Shown: positions 26,859 to 38,024 of the stretch, in pieces
Numbering within the stretch: position 1 is the stretch's first letter
Layout of the letters: every line of letters begins with the position of its first letter
Assembly: GCF_002865645.1 (NCBI RefSeq)
Contig: NW_020194585.1
Location: forward strand, 1,054,001 to 1,118,000
DNA length: 64,000 nucleotides
Direction: 5' to 3'
Source: Hyaloscypha bicolor E
Lineage: Eukaryota > Ascomycota > Leotiomycetes > Helotiales > Hyaloscyphaceae
Position numbers and translations under genes: made by a program
Notes under the pieces: generated by a model
Database searches by the model: none
What the model was told of the DNA's origin: nothing
Seen by the model: only the letters and a program-made list of their open reading frames with translations

Positions 26859-27959
26859 CTTGATCAGATACTTCGGGGACGAGGATATCCAGAAGTGCTT
26901 ACGGCCGTAGATGAAATCTCTGTGGGTAAGGAGCGTGGGTAAAGAGCGTAGGTAAGGAGCGTGGGTAAGGAGCGTGAGCAAAGGAGCGTGGTGGAGCAAA
27001 TCTCGTCGCTTTTATGACTGTGAGAATCCTCTGACGATATTTCCAGTGGTTGAGAAAAGCTTTGTGTGCTTTTCTATATAACGTATAAGCCTAGTGCATC
27101 CGATTGGATATCGCATCGATGACGAGGCTGAGGGCAGAATAAAGGCGGAGAGTAGGGGTAAAAGTCATGTTGATGTGGACACTGGAAAGGAGAGGGAGAA
27201 ACGTCGCAGAAGGAGAAGGAAATGCAAGGCTAGGTGATGAAATTCACCACAACCCACACCAACGAAGAGCATTGGATCTGAAAAGATGCCTAGAAAGAAG
27301 AGTTCAGCAGAGTTCATTCTGTCAGTTGGTTGAATGGTTGAATGGTATCAGAAGTTCTTCATTCAGATTGGGACCGAGTTGGGTCCAGCCTCTACGCAAC
27401 AGTAGATACAAAGCTTCAATCCAGAAAGCAGATTGCCCCTTAATATGACTTAACAAATAATGTAACAAAGATCATTTACAGGGGCTAGATTCATTATTGG
27501 CGAGATGTATCTAGAAGGCGGAGAGAATTGGTGCTGCCCCTTCACCTGCTGCTACAACAACAGCAACACAAACAGATAAGGATCTGCTCATGTCTGGACA
27601 TTAACATTCGTTTCAAAGAGTTGATTCGAATAGTTTTATGACTTCGTGTTCCCACATGACAGCATCGTGGCTGCAAAGCGGCATGGCCATTTCAAGAACA
27701 GGGCTTAAATGTAGCTATCACATCTCTCTTCCCAGAACAGAAGTTGAATCTTTGAATCACAGAAAGTTGGTGAGAAGAGGTGAAATAATAAAGATGGTGA
27801 GGTTGACGGAAGTGGAAAGGGGCTTGATGTTGTCGAAGCGAATCGGAACTTCCCGGCTTCCCGCAAAGATCAGCCGTCATTGCGCTAGAAATTTATTCTA
27901 CATTTTCCTTGAACATCAGCTGCGCTCCAGTCCACAAGCACGCGACCACATTCCCAACA
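26859..27959. other. Divergent promoter region (26250 gene and mge1)
   Basis: Holds the 5' flank of the small gene (-), including the minisatellite at 26922-26995, and the upstream region of mge1 (+). The 12-mer TTACAGGGGCTA at 27476-27487 is shared with 11269-11280. No further gene recognised. Confidence 0.5.
26922..26995. repeat. 13-bp minisatellite in a 5' leader
   Basis: About five units of GTGGGTAAGGAGC with variants (GTAGGTAAGGAGC, GTGAGCAAAGGAGC) ending in a shortened GTGGTGGAGC. It lies 64 bp upstream of the minus-strand ATG at 26858, so it is probably part of the promoter or 5' UTR. Confidence 0.85.
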
Positions 27960-28743
27960 ATGATTCCGAGAACACTATTACGCCAAACCCGGGCAGTGAG
28001 CTCCAGTATACGGGCAGCCCCACGGTCATCATTAGCACGGCCACAATTCCGCCAATCCAATCTTTCCTTCGCATTGGCTTCGAGACCAGCGACATCGAGA
28101 TGGTATTCCACAGAGCCAGAAACCAAGAAGGCGGAAGGCGATGCTACTGCAGAGTCGAAAACAGAGGGGAAGAGCAGTGAAGCAGAAGATCCTGCAAAGA
28201 AGGAATTAGAGGCGAAGAATAAGGAGATTATTGATCTGAAGGTAACGCCACTCCCCCTTCCATCCCAACACCCTCTAATTATTTGAATGAAAGGATCGAT
28301 ATCTCCGCTCCGTGGCCGAATACCGCAACCTCCAAGAGAGAACCAAGCGGGATATGCAATCCGCGAAGGACTTTGCCCTGCAAAAATTCGCCAAGGACCT
28401 CGTCGACAGTGTCGACAACCTCGATCGAGCCTTGGCCATGGTCCCAGAGGAAAAGCTCAATGCCAAGGAGAAAACAGAGCATTTGCAAGATTTAGTCTCA
28501 CTATATGATGGTCTGAAGATGACCGAGTCCATCCTGATGCAGACGCTGAAGAAGCATGGACTGGAGAGATTCGATCCTAGCGTCGAAGGCGAGAAGTTCA
28601 ATCCGAATGAGCACGAGGCGACGTTTATGACACCCATGGAGGGGAAGGAGGATAACACCGTCTTCCATACGCAACAAAAGGGTTTCAAGCTTAATGGGAG
28701 GGTCCTACGAGCTGCGAAGGTCGGTGTTGTGAAGAATACATAA
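27960..28743 (+). CDS. mge1: Mitochondrial GrpE nucleotide exchange factor (Mge1)
   Basis: Two exons: 27960-28241 and 28294-28743; 52-nt intron; 243 residues. The N-terminal ~50 residues are Arg/Ser/Ala-rich and end near RWYSTEP, a typical presequence. An acidic/Lys coiled coil follows (EAEDPAKKELEAKNKEIIDL), then the GrpE core: RSVAEYRNLQERTKRDM, KFAKDLVDSVDNLDRA, GLKMTESILMQTLKKHGLE, FNPNEHEATFM and the beta-wing end GFKLNGRVLRAAKVGV. Known role: dimeric exchange factor that releases ADP from mitochondrial Hsp70 during matrix import and folding. Start chosen at 27960 because upstream in-frame codons lack an ATG. Confidence 0.97.
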
Positions 28744-29161
28744 ATGGATGCCTTGGCATCTCGGATAAAATGTTGTACATGTATAATAGGGTGGGTAAGA
28801 GGCGTTGGATCTTCGTTGTACATATCATTGCTCCTCTCATTGGCGTGGAAGGTCTGCATGCATTGTCAGGGTAGCAGGCAAGAGCCATAAATAATCACAT
28901 GTGCAGAAGAATCTGCAAGAACTCCTTCATATGTAACGTACTCTACAGAGAAGTCATACATACGTTCCATGGCCTCAAACACTTCGTTGTGCAATGGCCT
29001 CCCATCATGAGGCTTATCGTTTTGATGGTTGGATCTCGTCGTACATAAAGATTGATGTGAAAGAGAATAGAAACAGGAAAACTTGTACTGAGCCATCCAT
29101 ACAAACTAATCCCAGAATCTTAACATCGTACTATCTCGCAACACCGCATGGCGCCCATGTC
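28744..29161. other. Intergenic between convergent genes
   Basis: 3' flanks of mge1 (+) and the 29162 gene (-). Nothing recognisable. Confidence 0.55.
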
Positions 29162-31074
29162 TCACTGACCAATTTGTACCCGAGGCTTCTCGAACAGCTT
29201 CCTGTCGGGCATAAGCCCAGGGATCTCATCAACACTCTGAATACCAAGCTTGTCCAACAATTGTAATCTCTCCTTCTCTCTGGGTTCGACATCATCCTGG
29301 AGGGTCTCGTACTCCGTCTTGAGTCTGGCACCAAGTAGTTTCGCCCTAATCAACTGGATGGTCTCCTGCTCTTCGGCTTCGTCGATGTATCGGCGGTATT
29401 GTGTGCGCTTCGGTGTTGGCGTAGGAGGCGTTGGAGCTCGAGGAATGTCCTTGAGTGTTGCAGGTATCTTCATGCGGGGCCCTGACATCGAGTTGTTCTC
29501 GAGATACTCCTTGAGGAAGTGGATTTGGCGGTATATCTCAATCCGCCGCTCTGCAAACTCTTGAGCCTCTTGCAACTGCGCCATGTTTTCCTGCCAGACA
29601 CGTTGCCCCTCTTCTCTGATTCTACAGATATTTTCTTTCACCTCCTCGTACATTCTAGCGCCGTCCAGTGCGTCTTTTGGTCGAGTTAGGTTCTCACGTG
29701 CTCGTTCCTGAAAGAATGTATTAGCCAGGGTACATTGGCTATCGATTCCTTAATTTACCGATGTGAAGACCTCTGGAGTTGAAGCAGTGCTTTCTGCGAC
29801 ATTGCCTCGCTGTCGACGATCACCCCAAGCAGCCCCAAATCCATGCCTCTCAAGATCATCCATAATTCCTGGGTAACTGTAGTTGAAGTAAGGTGGGGGC
29901 CGAACGATATCAACACCTACGTTTCAAGTCAGCACGAGAAATGTCTACAGTTAGGCTAACTACAGACCAAGTGGGCTTGACAGAAGAGATGGACTACACT
30001 CAATTTCGTAGACTCCAGATAGTACGCTGCCCGTCTCCAGATCAAACTGCATTTCCGGCTTTGATTGAATAGGAATCCTGCACTTTTCGGCGATGCTTCG
30101 TCTGGCAGTGGGAAGATTTTCCTGCATCAAGTCAGTTTCTGACAATAAAGTCGTTCCCACAAATTTTGTAGAAGAAGCCTTTAAGAACTTACGGGCGTCT
30201 TTATGACTGTTTCTTCATACTGATCTCCAGTTACGGCGCCGGCAGCCCACTGGGCAAAAGTCTCTGGGCTGATACGCCAGTCACGGGGATCGCCTTCGGC
30301 ATCATGTTCGTCGGTGACATCTGCTGCAAAATTTTGGTAAACTTCATTCAGCTCTTGGGGTGTCAAGATGCGAGGTCCATGATCTCGGGATCTCGGGATG
30401 TCTGGAAGATGCGGTTCTGCTCTATGGGGGCTAGGCTGGTTCAGGTAGGCCTCATATAGCTCTCCTTCGCTCTCGGGATCTATCCACTTGCCTTCGGCCA
30501 AGTAGTAACCAAAATTGGCCCACACCATGTCGCCCTTGTAGTGGTTATTCCCAATTGCTGGAGGATTCTGTCGGATGTACTCATTATAAGTGAGCTGGGG
30601 TTGTTGCTCTCTTTGTGGTTGATAACTGCCACCATGCAACGCGAGAGGGAGGAGTTGAGGCGGCTGTAAATTTGCTGCAGTAATAGGATCACAGAAGAAA
30701 GTCGCACCTCGAGGAAGTCTGCCAAGGCATGTTAGCAACAGGAATCTAGCAGGCTATCTTCTTCGCTCACCCTTCTAGAGACGCTCTTTTGGCAATTGGT
30801 GGAAGCCACATTCTGTGATTGAATCGTTGCCTATCCGAAGCTGGATACAATGCGTGGTGCAAGGGATCAAAGTAATGCTGATTCCGTCCTCTCATATGTG
30901 CGTAGGTGAATAGCATGCTTGGTGCCACTGGGACGCGTTGAGCCCGGCTCGGACCCATGATCTGGTCATTTGGAACGAACATCATTGGGGGAAGGTAGTC
31001 TTGTGAGAAGCTGTCAGCTTAAAATAACAGGCAAGCATGTTCTGACTAGATAACGTACTTTCGGACTGGTCCAT
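29162..31074 (-). CDS. Unrecognised 532-residue protein
   Basis: Six exons: 31059-31074, 30771-30999, 30193-30718, 29998-30121, 29759-29916, 29162-29707; introns of 59, 52, 71, 81 and 51 nt; phases agree throughout. The N-terminus MDQSENYLPPMMFVPNDQIM comes from a 16-nt first exon. Residues ~1-300 are Pro/Tyr/Asn-rich with several conserved-looking blocks (HYFDPLHHALYPASDRQRF, WANFGYYLAEGKWIDPESEG). Residues ~350-532 are strongly helical and charged (REEGQRVWQENMAQLQEAQE, EAEEQETIQLIRAKLLGARL), probably coiled coil. No signal peptide, membrane segment or known catalytic motif. I cannot name a family; the coiled coil suggests a structural or complex-forming role. The donor of intron 4 (GTAGTC at 29997) is weak, so that junction is the least certain. 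Confidence 0.75.
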
Positions 31075-32319
31075 TGTGTGGGAGCTGGGCGCGTCGGAAC
31101 GCATTCTGGAGCGATCATGGGTAACAGGCTGCGGATTCCGCAAGGCGCGACGGTGTTCACAATTAAGGGACCACGTCAACTCCCAGGCCAGAGTTTGGGC
31201 CACAAGATCGAAGGAAATTTGCTAGCTAGCAGAGAGGGTGGAAGTGCAGTAAGGAGTTTAGGACACCCTGTGTTGGATCCCAAATTGAGGGACCATTGTC
31301 GGGGAAATTTGTTCGTGTGAATGTGTGGGCAAAGTGTATTGCACCGCACCGCCATTGCGGCCCTCGGAACAACGGCACAAAGTGTCGTCGTCTTGCCGAT
31401 TTGTGTCCGATAACACCCCAAAGGAAGGTGAGAATAGAACATGCCGAGTTCTCACCCCTTCTCAACCCAAGGCACAACCCTGGAGGCACACCCGTGATAA
31501 TTGCATATTTATCCTGAGGTGACCTTTTGGTCTAAAAGGCCAAGCAGTGTACTACAAGAAAACAAAAACAATTCAACCATTCAGCAAGACTTGAAGTTTT
31601 CTAGCATGCTAGCTTCAAATGAATGAATGAATTAGATCTGTTTATGGAAAGTTCACGACAAGCAATACAGATACATAATAGCAAAGTCCATTGAGAAACA
31701 AGACAGGCACGAAGAGCATACTGCTTCTGGCGTCAAAAGGCTATCATCTGCACGTGAAACTATTCACCACATAGTAGCAGATAACAACTATGGCCGGGCA
31801 TCCGGCACCCCTCACCTGCCGTCGCCTTACACTTCCCCGCATGGTCAAGAGCAGAGGAAGGCAAACTTGAACAAAGAGATGTTGTGATGATAGCAAGAAG
31901 GAGGTCCACTGAACATGTGCGAGAATTCATAGGAAGGACAAAAAGAAGGGAATGGAAGAGAAGGAGAGGGGATAGGAGGGACCGTGTTGGACAAATCGGA
32001 AGAAAGCGCCGAGACCTGGTCACCCCTGGGCCCCAGATCGTTTCCTGTACAAGGATCACGATAGTGACATCACATGATCATGAACACCTGACCTTGGTCA
32101 ACCTCACTTCACCCTATCGTCGAACTTCCATACACAGCAATTCTCAACCTCGATCCATACATGCAGCTGGGAAGACTCCCCCTCACGGACCTGGTCTCCT
32201 CTCCTCGTTGACCCACCATCTCCAGCCTAGCCCCCAAAATCCTCACCCCCTGAGACGGTCAGAGCGCTCTCCTCAACCACGAAGCCACAACCCAAGGCCG
32301 CAATCCTCAACCAGCAAAC
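31075..32319. other. Divergent intergenic region
   Basis: About 1.2 kb between the 29162 gene (-) and the 32320 gene (+). Short open frames on both strands overlap each other and show no family resemblance. A long CT/CA-rich leader precedes the ATG at 32320. No tRNA or repeat recognised. Confidence 0.5.
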
Positions 32320-32953
32320 ATGTCCTCGTCGCACTCTACCCCCTCGAAAGCCGCCACAGCGAAATCAAAATCCAAAGCCTCATCCTCCTCACGCTCCTCA
32401 TCCCGCATGTTCACACCGGTAATGCAAGATCGCCAAGCCAGGAACAAGGACCCTTACGCCTCGACTGATGAATCGAGTGATAGCGCCTGGGAGGGCCAGA
32501 ATAGGAAATTTGACGTGTATGAGTTGGGTTCTTCCCTTACGCCCCCATACCTCCTTTGCTTAGGTCTCATTCATGTCACGTGTTCAGAATTTATGAGGCA
32601 CGAATCGCAGGATGATCCGAACGCTGACAAGGCAATAGCTACAGCAGAGACTCCTTTGCCAGAATTCAGAGGAGGAGAGAAGCCGCTATTGTGCTGGACA
32701 ATCCGGAGTTGCTGATGATGCACGCACAAGCTCGATCCGATGTAAGCCCCTTTCAACCATGTCCTCCTGCTTTAGTATTACCAAGTAGCCAATGTCTATC
32801 TAGAGCATTCCCGGGACTCGCCACTACTTCACCAAAATCCTCTGCGGTTATGAAGATGAGAAGGACCCTTATGCGCCGCCCGGAGTCGAGATATATGAGA
32901 AACCCAAATTCAGACCGAGCAAGGAGGCAAATGAGACCAAGAGGAGTATGTAG
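32320..32953 (+). CDS. Small conserved hypothetical protein, frame probably broken
   Basis: Exon 1 is 32320-32522 (Ser/Lys-rich, then MFTPVMQDRQARNKDPYAST and GQNRKFDVYE). The last exon is 32804-32953 (SIPGTRHYFTKILCGYEDEK, ending ETKRSM). Between them the expected middle exon, 32588-32741, contains FMRHESQDDPNADK...PLPEFR in one frame and RREAAIVLDNPELLMMHAQA in another. Canonical splicing of intron 1 (32523-32587) enters a third reading that hits TGA at once. The pattern fits one extra base at the acceptor and two extra in an AGGAGG run near 32669, which together restore frame. Alternatives: a longer intron 32515-32669 keeps an open frame but drops the middle piece, or the bases are assembly errors. 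Similar small proteins exist in other filamentous ascomycetes; function unknown. Confidence 0.5.
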
Positions 32954-33419
32954 CGCAGGGTTGATGGAATCTGGAGTTCAGGGATGGCATTTGAGTTCCG
33001 AGGGAATGGTGGAAGGTTCATGACATGGCGGACCACGAAGTCCATGATCGTAATTAATATCAAATTAGCTGGTCTAAAGTCGACTTGGGGAATTCTCTTG
33101 CGTTCTGGTGAAAAGGAATTGCTCGGATCAGAGCGAATGAACTTGACTCTCACACCGAAGCAATCTGTTATCAAGGGATATGTGGTCAATTATTATCTAC
33201 AGTGACTAATAAATATAATCCCCATCATCTGTTCATCTCCTCCGAGTATCCAGTACCACCGGGCTCATCGGCTTTCAAGCAGCCAACCCGCCATTCAAAG
33301 AATGAAGTTCTATCCTAATCCCTAGTGGCTCCTATTTTATGCATAAATGTAAGTCCAAACACCGGCTAATCCAAAATGAAATGTATCAATACGCCGAATA
33401 TCCCAAATTTAAACTCGTA
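32954..33419. other. Intergenic between convergent genes
   Basis: 3' flanks of the small gene at 32320 and the metalloprotease gene. Nothing recognisable. Confidence 0.55.
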
Positions 33420-35947
33420 TCAAGCATACCGAACACTCGGCTGCCAAACAGGTGGCGGAGCCCCTGGTTTCCACCGTCCGTTCTCCCACCCATCGCTCAT
33501 CCCCCCTGATCCATTCATACCTCGCATAGCCGGGAGTGGTGCGCTAGCATAGGTCGGCGGAGAATATGTTGGCGCGCTGGCCCATCCTGGTGGCGGAGGA
33601 AGCCTTTGGCGCATTCGGATCCGGTTTCTTCTCTTATGTCTGGACCAACAACACGATAGGATGGTAAGTATGATGAGCCCCCCGATGACGGAGGCCAGTG
33701 CTATCACCAACGTCTTATTGCTTTGTATCCAACTGGTGATTTCCTTTCCAACGCTCGAGCCTTGGCATTGTCCGTTTGAACATTTTCCTCCACCTTGGCA
33801 AGATGTCCCGTCGAGGAAGTTTTGCTGCATTGAGTAGCAGACATTGGCCCCGAATTCGGGAGAGGCGCAAGATATTTGGCAGCCGTCGGAGGAGCAAGCA
33901 TAGGTATCATTTCCTTGGGTGTAAGAACCCATCAAAGTTTTACACTGCAGGTCACGGGATGTGCACTGTCCAGAGGCGCAGGAGAGCGAGTTCCCACACG
34001 AGGTCCCTGAATACCATTAGTAAGAGAAGAAGGCCAAGGAAGGGGAAACGTACCATCTGGAGTTGTTTTGTCAGCAGGGCAAGTTGCTGCCTGGCCGCTG
34101 CAGACCTCTTGAGGATCGCAAACGCCAGTACTAGCACGACATACTGTGCCATTTGAGGCAAACTTGCAAGTGGATGTACAGCAATCCTCGTTGCTGGGAT
34201 CACAGACAGACTGCGACGTGAACTTGCAAGTTGTTGGGTCACAACAAGGGTTGTCTGCGCACCCGGATGTTCCCCCGCAATCGCAGTCCTCGCCGGCCTC
34301 GACAATGCCATTCCCACATTGGCTTCCTGTGATCGTTGAGACGTCCTTATTTGCTGTTAGGCAACTGGTCTTCACACTGTTTCTGCCTATAGCAGAGCAA
34401 ATGTTGCCAATCGTGCAGGGCGAGAACTTTTGAATGTTGCTCCCCGTACTTGGGTTCATGATATACGCTCCTCCAGCATCGCAGGTCGTGGAACTTAAGG
34501 GGCAACATTGCTGAGACGCAACGGTCGTGCCGTCAGCGCAAGTTGTCGAAGTGCAATCGTGAACCGCCCCAAAGGTGTGGCCCGTCTCATGAGCAACAAC
34601 CTGCCACTCTGTACTGGTCCTGACGACGACGTTGGCTCCGCTGATAGTTTCATTGCCAGACGACGAAGCCTCCACCTGAGAGGTCGTCACACAAGCCTGA
34701 CCCAGCCACGCCAATCCTACAGCAGACCCGGTAGCGCAGGTGCTGAGCAGTGTCCAATATGCATTGGTGTCTTGACGCTCACCCCTCCACGCAGAGAAGA
34801 GGTTGAGTCGATTCTGAATGGTGACCGAATCACTACATCCAATATTCCAAGGAGCAGCAGAAGATGCTGTGGCAGGGCAGCTGGCGTCGCTGATTGTAAG
34901 GTTTTGCAACCCCAACGTAATGTTGAAGCTACTTTCGTACTGGACTGACGCAAGATTAATGACGCTGATGATGTTGGCTTTTGCCGAAGCAGTAGAATTG
35001 AAAACGGCAGTGTAAGTGCAGTCCGTGGCGACTCCGACGAGGGCAACCTTCCGGGTAGAGGGGCAGCCATTTGTTGATCCAATGGAGGTTGTCAAATTAA
35101 CACCCGCAGAATTTCCGCCGGTTTGTCCATCAATCTGGCGTCCGAAGAGGCTTCGAGTCGATGCTGAACCCCAGAAATAATCGTCCCGCTTCAACATCCC
35201 AGCGTACACGGGATGTTGACTGTCAACATTGAAGTTTAGCCCATCGGCGGAGCACGAAGACTCCTCTCCAATGCTTCTTTTTAAGTCCGCGTGTATTAAA
35301 CCCTCGTTGTCCGCAGTGAGGCCTTCGCTGATGTCGGAATCCCTCCATACAACCATATATTCTGCACCCTTCTCCTCCAACTTCGGGTCCAGTTTGTGTC
35401 GTGTCTGCATGAAGTGGGTCCTCGTCTGCACATGATGGTGGTCACCATCGACTCTGAATGCTCCTTCGAAGATCGGGCTCTCTCCGTCCTGCTGAATCAA
35501 AATCCGAGCCCAGCCAACGTTGGTCCATTCAGCCCCCGGATAATGCTGCAGCCACGCATCTCCTTTGAAAACTCTATATTCTGAACGGTCTATTAATTCC
35601 GAACTTCGTACTGATCCATCCGGCGCGAGGTGCTGTACTGTTGCCCCGTTCGCGATAACATCGTGATTCGGGGCTAGCGTCAACTTTATCCTTTGCTGCT
35701 CATTGTGCAGGTCAAATGTGAGGTCGAACTTCGACAGCGCGTGTATTCGATGTGATGGTGTATTAACATGTGCATTTTCGAGCAAGGTAAAGTAGGTCAA
35801 AGGGTTTCTCTCGTTGGAGTGAGCTGGAGGTTGGGGTCAGCCGCAAATATCTTTGCCAGAGACTCAGGAGGGGCAACTCGTACCATGAGATCGCGAGAAC
35901 AGACATGCGCTGACGAGGGCCGCCGCTATGCTCCTCAGTATGTACAT
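33420..35947 (-). CDS. ADAM-type membrane zinc metalloprotease with disintegrin domain
   Basis: Three exons: 35884-35947, 34054-35823, 33420-34006; introns of 60 and 47 nt; 806 residues. Order: signal peptide (about 1-22, MYILRSIAAALVSACLFSRS), prodomain, reprolysin-like catalytic domain with zinc site HETGHTFGAVHD near residue 433 (three His plus catalytic Glu and the ADAM-type Asp), a Cys-rich disintegrin-like domain (about 515-610, CGNGIVEAGEDCDCGG), further Cys pairs, one transmembrane helix near 710-733 (IALASVIGGLIILTI) and a ~70-residue cytoplasmic tail rich in Arg, Pro and Gly. All catalytic ligands are present. Known family role: type I membrane sheddases; fungal members (ADM-A/ADM-B type) process surface or extracellular proteins, substrates mostly unknown. 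The first exon is set by the signal peptide and phase match. Confidence 0.93.
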
Positions 35948-36207
35948 ATTCTGGCGAGTTTGAGAGATGTATTGAAAGAAGATGCGGCAGGCTGGCCCTC
36001 GAGGTCCAGCACAGCACAAGTGAGATTCACTCCCAAAAGAATCGTACTAGGCACTCCTCTTCAGCCGCAGTTGATTCCTAATTGAGTATGTGAAGAATCC
36101 CCAGCCACAGACTCCTCCAATCGACCAGCGAAACGAGCGACTACCGTAAGATATTAAAAGCAAGAGGTCGAAATGGCGGACAGGCGGAAGGGGGAAGGAG
36201 AGGAAGA

Positions 36208-36252
36208 GTGGTAGAGTGGTAGAGTGGTAGAGTGGTAGAGTGGTAGAGTGGT
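36208..36252. repeat. 8-bp minisatellite GTGGTAGA
   Basis: Five perfect units of GTGGTAGA followed by a partial sixth, about 260 bp upstream of the metalloprotease ATG. Perfect copies suggest recent expansion. Confidence 0.9.
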
Positions 36253-36995
36253 GCAGGGTTGGAGGAGTGGTTTCAATCGATCGCAAGGTGCTGGGGGCGC
36301 GAGAGCGATAACGAGAGCGTGTTACTCGCTCGGTACGTGCCTAATGCGAAGGTGCGGGAGGCCTGGCAACAGTTTCAGACGTTTTGCGCTTCCGCTCCCG
36401 AAAACATCAGCGCGGCAGGAATACGAACAAGGCGCTCTTGCTATTGTTGTTGCTATTGATGCTGATGTTGATGAACGCGGTCGCAGAAAGGGAGGAGGAG
36501 CAGGCTTCTTTACATCCCGGCACGAACGGAAAACCATGAGTGAGAGTTGAGGGCAAACCCGCTCACCTGGGCGGATGCCCGTCTCACCACCACCGCCACC
36601 ACTACCATGACCACATTCGATTCTTGTTCATAAGCTTACTTGCACTTACTTCTTTTTCGGCCGCACAGCCTCAGCTTCAAACCTCGACGCCCTTACCGTG
36701 TTCGTCTGGACGATTCTCTCTTTCCCTCCCTCCCTCCGTCCTCCGCTCCCCCTCGGCCGCCCTGCTCGCAGCCTTGAGCACGCGCAGATGGTCTGATGGA
36801 ACTGCTGCCAGGGCGCAGCACTCTTGTGCCCAGCGGCTGGATCAGACACGGCCTTTTGACACGCCAACTGTCGTCTCGGTCTGAAGTTTGGCTGAGTAAA
36901 AGACAGTCAGCCAGTCACTGTCAGTCACGGGGGGGTGGAATTGCAGCCCATCCGCGTTTCAGCCGTGCGGTGTTGAAGCACTCCCCGTCACCCCC

Positions 36996-37003
36996 TATAA
37001 ATA
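36996..37003 (+). promoter_or_regulatory. TATA box with CT-rich leader downstream
   Basis: TATAAATA sits 142 bp before an ATG at 37138. Between them lies a pyrimidine run at 37072-37102 (CTTTCTTTCTTTC...), the usual layout of a strong fungal pol II promoter. Function inferred from layout only. Confidence 0.45.
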
Positions 37004-37137
37004 GAATAGCGAGATTTTTCAAGAGTACCATTGTTTAAGAACCTCAGTATCCCCTGTTCTCTTCGCGAGCCTCAACTTTCTTTCTTTCTTTCTCTCTCCC
37101 TCAAGTACACCACCGTCTCCCTGCTTCTGATCTCAAT

Positions 37138-37338
37138 ATGGGCCCTCATCTGGATGTCCCCACACCCAGCGGCTTTTCGCCGACGGGCCCTGAGAATTTT
37201 GTCGTCCATAGGATCGGCCGGCCCTTGGCAACCCACCCCCCCAAAAGGATCGCCATCGTCACCAATGAGAATTTCTGTCAAAAAACCTGCGGACCGCGGT
37301 GCAGCCATCACCGGAACGAGCAGCAGAAGATTGCGTAG
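37138..37338 (+). CDS. Candidate 66-residue orphan protein
   Basis: The ATG lies downstream of a TATA box and CT-rich leader, in the context TCAATATGG. The predicted peptide has Pro/Gly-rich N-terminal residues (MGPHLDVPTPSGF) and a Cys/His C-terminus (CQKTCGPRCSHH). No signal peptide, no family recognised. Codons are GC-rich at third positions, but so is the surrounding non-coding DNA. It could equally be a non-coding transcript or the first exon of a longer gene. Confidence 0.25.
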   Translation: MGPHLDVPTPSGFSPTGPENFVVHRIGRPLATHPPKRIAIVTNENFCQKTCGPRCSHHRNEQQKIA

Positions 37339-38024
37339 GCTTGCATGCGATGGCTTGGGGAGGCCAGGTGGGCTATGCTGTGCTCATCCACTCATACGAG
37401 GATAAGCTAACGAATGAGGACACTTGCTCGCGTGACTGAGGACGAGGAGAGACAGTTGATTCTCCAAGACTCCATTTCAAGTCGGAGTTAACAAAGCAAC
37501 ACGCAATGATTTCTTGCTGCTGGGCATGTTCAAGAAGACAGAAACGACGACTGTAGGTATTTTGGGGTGTTCGCAGGTTGGTCAGCTGTTTCTGGACCGA
37601 GACAAACGTTTTTCTTGACAACATGCAACGGAACAATTAAAACGCACGAGATGCTGGGTTGGAGAGAACACCGGGAAAATTCCAAATCCATGCAATCCGG
37701 TCCGTTGGAATTGCCAGCATAGTTGCTGTGTCTTTCGCTATGGGATTCTGTTTGCCAAGCGCTTCGTTCGAGGTGTCTCCTATACACGAACTTTACCCTA
37801 TTTCAATCGCTTCGTCACTTTTCGCTTGTTACACAGGGCAACGGGCCATATGTGGAAAGAGGACTGCAAATTTGTTCGCTATCAAATTTCGATTTCGCGA
37901 GTACATAAGATACATTGAAAACATTGACAACTGACTCCAGTGAAAGGATTATCATTTCCAGCAAGAAAGAGAAACACCTCCGGGAATCCTTTTTGTAATG
38001 CTCGCTCGAAGCACACCTTCTTCT

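Larger units (their letters stand above)
35948..38024. other. Intergenic, with minisatellite and a candidate promoter
   Basis: About 2.1 kb: metalloprotease promoter on the left, 3' flank of the acetyl-CoA synthetase gene on the right. It contains an 8-bp minisatellite (36208-36252), a GC-rich stretch with several short unconvincing frames (36250-36900), and a plus-strand TATA box with CT-rich leader and a 66-codon frame (36996-37338). Nothing else recognised. Confidence 0.55.

Noticed and set aside
27233..27281. C-box (GTGATGA) and D-box (CTGA) like words
   Set aside because: Flanks do not form a terminal stem and the spacing is short; not supported as a snoRNA.
31884..32468. 194-codon plus-strand frame
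   Set aside because: Overlaps the start of the 32320 gene in another frame; composition follows the CT/CA-rich leader.
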